This document shows positions 14,895 through 21,040 of a stretch of DNA of 21,040 nt, piece after piece (the first letter of the stretch is position 1; each line of letters starts with the position of its first letter). The position numbers and the translations under genes are program-made. This stretch comes from JAJAZB01 sp964244295. Lineage in GTDB: Bacteria > Bacteroidota > Bacteroidia > Cytophagales > Spirosomataceae. The stretch lies in the NCBI GenBank assembly GCA_964244295.1, contig CAXTIG010000068.1, forward strand, positions 1 to 21,040, given 5' to 3'. The notes under the pieces are model-generated. The model searched no databases, had not been told where the DNA came from, and worked only from the letters and a program-made list of their open reading frames with translations.

Positions 14895-15566
14895 TCAGTT
14901 TGTGCCGGTTTCCGAATCAGGGGCATCCACCGGCTTCGATTCGGGAGAGCCTTTTTGCCGCAAAAAAATACTCAGCACCACAATGGACAGCACCGACAAA
15001 AATTCACTCTGCCAGTTTTGCATGGATTGAAACCAGAACTCAGCCGTGCCCATGAATTCAGTCAAGCTCAAAAATTCAGTTTTACCTTTGAGGGCTTGTT
15101 CGCGGTTGTAGAGCCTGACCCCACCCACGGCGTGCAACCAGAAGGAGCCGAGGAATAAAAAGAAGAACGCCAGGCTCAGCGAATTTTGATACAGCCTGAG
15201 CACCCAGCCATCCCGCCGGACGGGCCAGGGAGCACCGGTACGACCCGGGTTGGGTTTCCGCTCGACTGATTCGCCCGGACTCGTCGGATCGGGGTCTTTG
15301 GATTCGGAGGACCCTTTTTGGTACAAAAAAACCGTGAAGATTACGTACAGGCCCATTTGCAAAAATTCACTTTCCCAGTTTTCAAAAACCGACTCGATGC
15401 AGTGCCCGCTCGTTAGGTAAGCCCCAAAGGCGAGGGGCGGTTGCCCGTACTCGCGCAGTTCCTCGTTGAAACTGTACCAGCCCGTGGTCAGACTTCCCGC
15501 CAGGGTAAGAAGGGTGATGCCGGTTAGCGTCAGCGACAGGCCGTTTTCGCGCAAAAACTTTTTCAT
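14895..15566 (-). CDS. DUF6766 family membrane protein with internal duplication
   Basis: A 223-residue integral membrane protein. The ATG at 15566 starts MKKFLRENGLSLTLTGITLL, the usual beginning of DUF6766 proteins; the longer frame only adds upstream non-coding sequence. Four hydrophobic segments are visible (about 9-29, 68-84, 128-147, 188-205). The protein is two copies of one unit: residues 7-90 and 126-211 share the pattern N-G/S-LSL, a helix, a polar loop, then NW-E/Q-SEFL, a helix and an F-L-Y/R-Q-K-G-S-x-ESK end. The copies are joined by a Pro/charged linker (about 91-120). The first loop carries YNEEL/GQPP-like family sequence (FNEELREYGQPPLAFGAYL). The function is unknown. It is divergent from the 541-residue gene, with only 55 bp between the starts. 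Confidence 0.85.
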   Translation of the reverse strand: MKKFLRENGLSLTLTGITLLTLAGSLTTGWYSFNEELREYGQPPLAFGAYLTSGHCIESVFENWESEFLQMGLYVIFTVFLYQKGSSESKDPDPTSPGESVERKPNPGRTGAPWPVRRDGWVLRLYQNSLSLAFFFLFLGSFWLHAVGGVRLYNREQALKGKTEFLSLTEFMGTAEFWFQSMQNWQSEFLSVLSIVVLSIFLRQKGSPESKPVDAPDSETGTN

Positions 15567-15621
15567 GTTGGAATGAAGGCTACGTTCGTTCTGCAAGGGT
15601 ACAAATAAAGAGGCCGTGGTT

Positions 15622-17247
15622 ATGATGCGTATAGTTTTAATCGTTCTTAAACCTATTACCCTGCTGGGTCTGATCCTGTTGGTCACCGGGAGTCAGCGGG
15701 GAGGGGTCACCCCCGAAAATTCGCAGGAGTTCTGGAACTTCTGGAAACCCGGCTCCCCGACCCCCATTCAGGTGGCCAATTTTGTTCCGACGGCGAGTCA
15801 GTTGCCCAACGACACCACGGCAGTTTTCATGAATGGCGTGCCCCACCACAACCGGGGCGGGCGAGTCGATAAAGGTGCCTATACGCTGGAATACCGGCCG
15901 ATGCCCGGTTCAGGAAAATTTAAATATACCCCGCGCGTGGTGTTGAAAGCCATGACGCAGGGTACCGATTTGCAGGTGGAAAAACTACCGCCCTTTACCC
16001 TCACGCCCGACGACCTGACCATGTACTTCTCGAAGGGCGTAGAAAAAGACGAGTACGAAGCTCTGCTGGCCCGTGGCTGGTCGCACCTCAACAGCCGGGA
16101 CGTGTTCAACGCCAACGGCGGGAACGTGAATGACCCAAACCGACCGGGTCGGGCTATTCCCTGGACTCGGCGGGCGCATATGACTCAGCCGAATAATTTC
16201 GACTGGCTCCCGGATTTTCAAGGAGGGAAAAATCTTTCCCCCACGCAACTCGAAAAACTGCTACCCTGGGTACTCGGCGATGGTGTGAGCAACTACTTCA
16301 GCGACAGCCAGCCCCCGCAGTGGCACCTGCTCGACTGGGAATTTAAGTACAACGACCAGACCTGGACTCACCTCGCCGACCGGTACCACCGGGAGTACCC
16401 CAACCGCTACCTGCTGTCGTGGATGGGTTATTCGCAGGTGGGCATCGAGCGACTCGGCACCTACGATGCCTGGTCGCAGATCAGTTACTACCACCTCACC
16501 GACGGGCAAATTCCCGACACCAACTGCTCCGACGGGATTCCCGAACACCTAGAAAAATGGAAGCGGTACTGGCACAACGATTCCTGGGGAATTTTGCAAA
16601 CGATTCACAAAACGGAATGGATGCGTCAGAATCACCCGTCGGTGCAGGTGCTGAACGGGTACATGACGGCCTACGAGGACGGGGCCGGAGGCGGAAAATT
16701 TGCTTTCGATTACTACAAACTGCACCCCTCGCTCGCCGAAAACGGTCCGCTCTGGGGCTTGCTGGCCGCCCGCAACGTACCGGGGAAAAAAGGCGGTTTC
16801 GTGGCCTGGAACAGTCCGGCTCCCAACGAACCGCTCACCTCCGAGCAGTACGTCCTGTGCGGGATGCGGCGTCTGTCGTTTCACAACGACGTCCGTAACT
16901 CGCCTCAGTATCGGTGGGTGAAGCCGGTCGTATCGTTCGATGGGGGCAAAACCTGGAGGCAACAGGCTGAAATTGAAGGCAAGTTGCTGTATTCGGCGCT
17001 CGAACACCGGCAGGAGCGTGAAAACCAGCGGGTACGGGAACCTGTGGTACGTTGCCTGGTCACGCCCACGCACGTAACGGTGTACGCTCAGAATCCGTAT
17101 CCCGATGCCCCCGCCGCGCAGACCCTGAAAATTCGGATTCCGGGAGTTATCGACGATTACATCACGATTTACAACGTCCGGAAACGGGTTGGGAATCTGA
17201 TTTTCAACGACCGGGAAATGACGATGGCGGTGGCGAGGCGGCGGTGA
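15622..17247 (+). CDS. Exported protein of unknown function (541 residues)
   Basis: I do not recognise this family. The frame is open from a GTG at 15616, but the ATG at 15622 (MMRIVLIVLKPITLLGLILL) gives a short basic head and hydrophobic core typical of a signal peptide or anchor, ending near TGSQRGG. The remainder is rich in Trp, Tyr, His, Asn and Pro (WHLLDWEFKYNDQTW, RYLLSWMGYSQVG, KRYWHNDSWG, LNGYMTAYEDGAGGGKF). That is the composition of an extracellular carbohydrate-active or TIM-barrel-like enzyme, with a likely beta-rich C-terminal part (about 400-541; KPVVSFDGGKTWRQQ, HVTVYAQNP). No catalytic motif can be named. The nearest neighbour downstream is a fucosidase operon on the other strand, so a role in glycan use is possible but unproven. 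Confidence 0.75.
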   Translation: MMRIVLIVLKPITLLGLILLVTGSQRGGVTPENSQEFWNFWKPGSPTPIQVANFVPTASQLPNDTTAVFMNGVPHHNRGGRVDKGAYTLEYRPMPGSGKFKYTPRVVLKAMTQGTDLQVEKLPPFTLTPDDLTMYFSKGVEKDEYEALLARGWSHLNSRDVFNANGGNVNDPNRPGRAIPWTRRAHMTQPNNFDWLPDFQGGKNLSPTQLEKLLPWVLGDGVSNYFSDSQPPQWHLLDWEFKYNDQTWTHLADRYHREYPNRYLLSWMGYSQVGIERLGTYDAWSQISYYHLTDGQIPDTNCSDGIPEHLEKWKRYWHNDSWGILQTIHKTEWMRQNHPSVQVLNGYMTAYEDGAGGGKFAFDYYKLHPSLAENGPLWGLLAARNVPGKKGGFVAWNSPAPNEPLTSEQYVLCGMRRLSFHNDVRNSPQYRWVKPVVSFDGGKTWRQQAEIEGKLLYSALEHRQERENQRVREPVVRCLVTPTHVTVYAQNPYPDAPAAQTLKIRIPGVIDDYITIYNVRKRVGNLIFNDREMTMAVARRR

Positions 17248-17402
17248 GTTTTGAGAAGAAAGAACACTGAAAACTATTCTCTCGATCCAAGGGGAGTTCA
17301 TTCAAGCCTTTTTAAGAAGCTGTTTAGTATTTCAGTTTTCGGCAAAAAGGGATTGGTATGGCTCCGACCACCCAGCCCGACATTGGAGGGATCTCCTAGG
17401 CC
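17248..17402. other. Gap without a supported gene
   Basis: About 155 bp after the unknown exported protein with no coding frame, terminator or repeat that I can support. It borders the IS256-like remnant, so part of it may be IS-derived or decayed sequence. Confidence 0.5.
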
Positions 17403-17567
17403 CTAATATCTATTGCCGGCAGCCAACGTACCTGGTAGTCTAACGAGTTCCCCCAGCAGGCGAGCAATCGCCTCCTGACGAAAGGCCGCGTAATCAAATC
17501 CATTTTGTTTTTCCGTGGGTGGTCAAGTTAACGAGTTGCTACTTGACACACTTTACTGAACACGCTC
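17403..17567 (-). mobile_element. Eroded end of an IS256-like insertion sequence
   Basis: Read on the minus strand, 17567-17542 looks like an IS256-family terminal repeat (GAGCGTGTTCAGTAAAGTGT, then GTCAAG). About 20 bp later a 39-codon frame (17522-17406, stop TAG at 17405-17403) begins PPTEKQNGFDYAAFRQEAIA and continues RLLGELVRLPG. The NGFDYAAFRQEAIARL part resembles the N-terminus of IS256-type transposases. The ATG is missing and the rest of the transposase and the second end are absent. It is a dead fragment 25 bp downstream of the fucosidase stop. The family call is from memory of typical ends, not from a search. Confidence 0.5.
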
Positions 17568-17591
17568 TGAAAGTAGAGCGTCGTTGACCCG

Positions 17592-19324
17592 TTACTGACC
17601 CGGCCCAAAAACCTGAAATTCCCGGACACCCGGATACCCTTCCGAACCTCGAATCGTCAGCCTGAATTTCTGCGCTGTGATGGGGTTAATTTTTTTCGAC
17701 CAGTTACCCATTTGCGTATCCTGGGCCAGTATTACCCACTTGCCAGCTTTTTCATACGAAATGCTGAAGGCGTTAATTTTAGAGGCAGCGAGTGCGAACT
17801 CATGCACGGCAACGCGTTCCACCCTCTGCGGTTTGCCCAGATCGACATCCAGCCAGCCGATGTGTTGAAACAGGTTACGGACCGCTTCGTCCCGGTGGGT
17901 GATATTTTTGCCGTAATAGTCATCAACATTCACATCCGTCCGTCGGCCCATTTTCCAAAAGGTGTCGGGATTATCGTCGATGGCCGCTGAGGGGTCATGT
18001 AAAAACGGACCCAGCGCGCTGGAAGCCAGGGCCTTCTTTCCGTATGACAGGGCGTTACTGCTCGAAAACGGCAGAATTTTACGCAGCGATGCCGCCGGTT
18101 TGTCTACGGTCAGAACGACAATCGTGGCGCCGGAATCCTGACTGGAAACGGGCAGGGTTAAGTGCAGCGCAGTGGGTTGTTGTCTGACCAAAACGGACGC
18201 TCCGTTCAGCAGACGGGCACGCTTAACCGTAGCCCCCAGGGGCGGAAGCCGGACAGTGGCCCGTTGCCGGGCAAGCAGGTAGAGGTAAATGGTATTGTCC
18301 CGGTACGAACTGACGTACTCATTGGTGGGAATGTAGGGACCACCCCGCGTTTTGTAAATCGCTTCGGCGTGTCGGTTAATCCAGGCCCCCATTTCGTCGG
18401 TACGTGCCACGAATGAAGCGGGGAATACCCCGGTGCTATCGGGGCCAATGTTGAACAGGAGGTTGCCATTTCCGCCAATACAACGCAGTAACGTTTGCAC
18501 GCATTCGGTCAGTGGGCGGGGCGAATCGCCAAACTTCCAGGCCCATTGGTGGCCCATATTGGTGCAGGTTCCCAGGGTACTGCCCCATAACCGGCCACAA
18601 AATTTTCGGGGGTAGTGTAGTCCCCAAACGCCCCCAGGCGGCAGTGCGATTCGTCGGGAGTGAAGGGTTCGAGCCGGTTGTTGACGATGATGTGGGGTTG
18701 CAGGCTACGGGCCAGGTCGTACACGAGTTTGGGGTGAACGGGACTGGGAAATTCATCATAATCAATCCACAACAGGCTGATCGGGCCATAGTTGGTGAGC
18801 AACTCGCGCACCTGGGTGAGCATACGTTCGCTGTAACGGCTGTTTGTTTGCGGATTGCGGCAGTCGGGGTCTTTCCAGTCACCCACCGAGAAATACCAGC
18901 CAATGGGTAATCCTTCTTCGTGAGCGGCCTGCGCCAGTTCTTTGCAGACATCACGACCAAACGGCGAGTTCATGATGTTATACGGGCTTGATTTCGTATC
19001 CCAGAGACAGAAGCCATCGTGATGCTTGGCAGTCAGCACGATTTGTTTAAACCCATTGCGCTTGGCCATGCGTACCCACTCGCGCGCGTTGAAGCGGGTA
19101 GGATTGAATTGCCGGTAGAGCGAATCGTACCGGGCAGGACCGTACGCATTCCGCGACCAGCTAATTTCTTTGCCAATGCGCGAAACAGGTCCCCAATGCA
19201 CAAACAGGCTTAACTGCTTATCACGCCAATCCGTCATGCGTTGGTCGGCTGAAAGGCTTTTTTGAGCCTCAACTTGGCTTACCGTGAGCAGCAGGTTGAA
19301 AAGAAGCAAAAGGGTCGTCTTCAT
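17592..19324 (-). pseudogene. Alpha-L-fucosidase (GH29) with F5/8-type C-terminal domain, frameshifted
   Basis: A secreted exo-fucosidase releasing L-fucose from glycans. Signal peptide MKTTLLLLFNLLLTVSQVEA. The GH29 barrel follows: LFVHWGPVS (40-48), LTAKHHDGFCLWDT (97-110), the nucleophile region LLWIDYDEF with D188, IIVNNRLEP, and GDYTTPENF (234-242). After PWE (250-252, about 18570) the frame fails. The expected continuation WETCTNMGHQWAWKFGDS is present one frame over (down to 17592) and continues through CIGGNGNLLFNIGPDSTG, a beta domain and a discoidin-like module (about the last 155 residues; DDNPDTFWKMG, GWLDVDLGKPQRVERVAVHE, GYPGVREFQVFG). Loss of one T in TTT at 18569-18570 (one A of GAAACC on the coding strand) explains it. 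With that base restored the protein has 577 residues. It starts 16 bp after the symporter stop. Either a real recent mutation or a homopolymer sequencing error. Confidence 0.9.
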
Positions 19325-19340
19325 GGTGTATAGGCAAGTG

Positions 19341-20609
19341 TTAAAGGACCAGATCCGCCGGTGCAGGAGTTGAAACGAGGTAGCCCCACCGACTGTAATA
19401 AACGATGTAGGCGTAGCACAGTACGGGCATGACGAAGGCCAGCCGGATACCGAGCGTATCGGAAATCAGGCCCATCAGGGGTGGCACGATGGCCCCGCCG
19501 ACAATACTCATAATCAGCAGCGACGAGCCGGTTTTGGTGTAGGGGCCGAGACCGTTGATGCTGAGCGTAAACAGAATCGGATACATCACCGAGGTACACA
19601 ACCCCACACAGGCCAGCACGTAGACCGATGCATACCCCCTGGTGAGCATGGCCGTAGCCACCAGCCCCATCGCTCCGGCCGCACAAAAGGCCAGTAGCCG
19701 GGGCGGATTGGTGCGGGCCAGCAGCCACGCCCCCGTCAGTCGACCCAGCAAGACCAACCCCATGAACAAGGTGATGAACAGGGCCGCTTTTTGCTCCGTT
19801 AGACCGGGTAATTGCTGGGCTTTGGCGTACCGAATCAGAAAGCTGACAATGCCGACTTCGGCACCGAGGTAGCAAAACACCCCCAGCGCACCCAGTATGG
19901 TGTGGCGAAACCGAAAAATCTCGGATAGCCGCACCGACGACTCGCCCGGCTCGTTGAGCGCCGGGAGTTTGACGAGGTAAAGCACCCCGGCCAGCACCAC
20001 AAACAAAGCCGCTAAACTGAGGTAAGGGCCTTTGACCATCTGCGCTTCGGCGTTCAGGTACTGCATCAACTCAACCGGGCTGAAGTGCTGCACCGTCGCT
20101 TCGGCAACATCCTGTTTGTGCAGGAGAAACTGCGCCCCGATGTAAGGACCCAATGTAGCCCCCAACGACCCGATGGCAGCCGACAGGCTCAACCGGCTCG
20201 ATGCCCGGTCTGGATCGCCCAGTACCGAGACGTAGGGCGTAGCCGTGACTTCCAGAAACGTAAACCCGGCTGCCATGATAAACAAGGCGCTCAGAAACAG
20301 GGGATAGTAGCGCGTTTCGGCAGCCGGAAAAAACAACAACGCCCCCACTGCCGCCGTCAGCAGGCCCGTTACCATACCCGCCCGGTAACCATACCGCCGG
20401 ATGAACTGCCCAACGGGTAAGGCCAGTAAAAAATAGCCGCCAAAAAACGCCGACTGCACCAGCGACGATTGAAGATCCGTAAGCTGGCAGGCGCGTTTGA
20501 GGTGCGGAATCAGTACATCGTTGATGTTGCGGCTGAGGTTCCAGATGAACATCAGGCTCATGACGACCAGCAGCGGAACCACAACGCGTTGCAACGGGGG
20601 AGATTTCAT
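19341..20609 (-). CDS. fucP: FucP-like L-fucose:proton symporter (MFS)
   Basis: A 422-residue major facilitator with about 12 membrane helices. It resembles E. coli FucP in the first half: NINDVLIPHLKRACQLTDLQ (28-47), where N30/D31 match the ND of the FucP proton/sugar site (Asp46 region), QSAFFGGYFLLALPVGQFIR (52-71), FFPAAE (93-98), and FLEVTATPYVSVLG (118-131), where E120 matches the essential FucP Glu135. It should import L-fucose across the inner membrane with a proton. The ATG at 20609 is fixed by a 4-bp ATGA overlap with the mutarotase stop, which indicates translational coupling; the longer frame is spurious. The next gene, the fucosidase, starts 16 bp after the stop. Related FucP-type carriers for galactose or glucose exist, but the operon favours fucose. 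Confidence 0.9.
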   Translation of the reverse strand: MKSPPLQRVVVPLLVVMSLMFIWNLSRNINDVLIPHLKRACQLTDLQSSLVQSAFFGGYFLLALPVGQFIRRYGYRAGMVTGLLTAAVGALLFFPAAETRYYPLFLSALFIMAAGFTFLEVTATPYVSVLGDPDRASSRLSLSAAIGSLGATLGPYIGAQFLLHKQDVAEATVQHFSPVELMQYLNAEAQMVKGPYLSLAALFVVLAGVLYLVKLPALNEPGESSVRLSEIFRFRHTILGALGVFCYLGAEVGIVSFLIRYAKAQQLPGLTEQKAALFITLFMGLVLLGRLTGAWLLARTNPPRLLAFCAAGAMGLVATAMLTRGYASVYVLACVGLCTSVMYPILFTLSINGLGPYTKTGSSLLIMSIVGGAIVPPLMGLISDTLGIRLAFVMPVLCYAYIVYYSRWGYLVSTPAPADLVL

Positions 20610-20956
20610 GGTTCCGGCGTATCGTTTAGCGAAAAAACAGATGTCATTTTGGCCCAGTGTTCGCCGGGTTGAGTGTCGGGCAGGCGTTGCTGAAACCGGG
20701 CCATCAACGCAGCCCATTCCGGTTGACGCGGCTGTTGACTAATCTGGTAAAAAGCGGCATCGAGGTCAACCCCCTCTGCCGTTTCGACAATCATCACTAG
20801 CCGGGTACCCAGTCGGTAGATTTGCATATCCCAAATACCACCCGCCCGAATCCCGATCGGAATCTCCGGCCAGATGTGTCCGGGGCGGTGGAAAGCCTCA
20901 TACTGAGCAATACCCTCAGGGTCATTTTTCAGATCAAGTGCCAGGCAGGTACGCAT
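20606..20956 (-). CDS. RhaM-type (L-rhamnose/L-fucose) mutarotase
   Basis: A 116-residue protein of the L-rhamnose mutarotase (RhaM, PF05336) fold, a cytoplasmic enzyme that speeds up alpha/beta interconversion of a deoxy sugar before catabolism. Visible features are the start RTCLALDLKNDPEGIAQYEAFH, where the Y-x3-H pair (Y19, H23) matches the catalytic region of RhaM, then GHIWPEIPIGIRAGGIWDMQIY and RLVMIVETAEGVDLDAA, and the W-x-MF-Q type helix near the end. Since it is the first gene of a fucose transporter-fucosidase operon, its substrate is more likely L-fucose than L-rhamnose. The stop overlaps the symporter start by 4 bp. The ATG at 20956 is the only good start; no Shine-Dalgarno sequence is seen. 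Confidence 0.88.
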   Translation of the reverse strand: MRTCLALDLKNDPEGIAQYEAFHRPGHIWPEIPIGIRAGGIWDMQIYRLGTRLVMIVETAEGVDLDAAFYQISQQPRQPEWAALMARFQQRLPDTQPGEHWAKMTSVFSLNDTPEP

Positions 20957-21040
20957 TTGCGGGTCGATAAATGAGTGTCATAGTTTATAAGTAGTTGCTG
21001 TAAATTAGTTTAGGTTATTGTATTTTCGTCTCATGGGACG
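20957..21040. promoter_or_regulatory. Upstream region of the fucose operon
   Basis: AT-rich DNA from the mutarotase start to the window edge; the operon promoter should be here. I could not find a full -33/-7 pair. An ATG on the plus strand near 21033 could begin a divergent gene, but only a few bases are visible. Confidence 0.35.

Noticed and set aside
14479..14926. Minus-strand frames with leucine-rich membrane-like sequence opposite the Q-rich gene
   Set aside because: Leu arises because CAG/CAA on the plus strand read as CTG/TTG on the complement. The plus frame has a matching terminator and a clean start and stop.
1..21040. CRISPR arrays, tRNA or rRNA genes, phage genes
   Set aside because: No regularly spaced direct repeats, no cloverleaf-like sequence and no rRNA signature were seen on either strand.

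Overview
The window looks like chromosome from a member of the Bacteroidota, most likely the Spirosoma/Larkinella branch of the Cytophagales. The reasons are the protein families (fasciclin-domain and S8 proteins, a DUF1549/DUF1553 plus DUF1501 pair, DUF6766, a FucP-type carrier), GC-rich genes that mostly lack Shine-Dalgarno sequences, and many long hairpin terminators. The genus is an inference from protein style, not a search result.

Left end (1-2800, all minus strand): a nucleotide-sugar operon. UDP-glucose 6-dehydrogenase is followed by UDP-glucuronate (UDP-xylose) decarboxylase and the first 17 codons of a GalE-like epimerase. Together they make UDP-glucuronate and UDP-xylose, probably for exopolysaccharide or a glycan. 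The decarboxylase has an unusual C-terminal extension of about 115 residues. Next comes about 1.1 kb of very AT-rich DNA without genes (2801-3927), then a heavily damaged AraD1-type fumarylacetoacetate-hydrolase-family pseudogene (3928-4622).

Middle (4.7-12.8 kb): an exported subtilisin-like protease with a long helical insertion (minus), a small unknown protein (plus), a secreted FAS1 protein (minus), and a two-gene unit on the minus strand. That unit encodes a 1159-residue Planctomycete-type cytochrome protein (PSCyt1-DUF1549-LamG-DUF1553) and a Tat-exported DUF1501 protein. This pair is the best candidate here for a poorly described system. Strong hairpin terminators separate most units.

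Right part (12.9-17.6 kb): a histone-deacetylase-family enzyme (plus) followed by a 33-bp perfect inverted repeat, two small ORFs starting MENQ (the second is glutamine-rich, disordered and has a textbook terminator), a DUF6766 membrane protein with an internal duplication (minus), and a divergent 541-residue exported protein that I do not recognise (plus). An eroded end of an apparent IS256-family element lies at 17.4-17.57 kb.

Right end (17.6-21 kb, minus strand): an L-fucose scavenging operon of RhaM-type mutarotase, FucP-like symporter and secreted GH29 alpha-L-fucosidase with a C-terminal F5/8-type domain. The first two genes overlap by 4 bp. The fucosidase reading frame is broken by one missing base near 18570, so the operon is either recently damaged or the base is a sequencing error.
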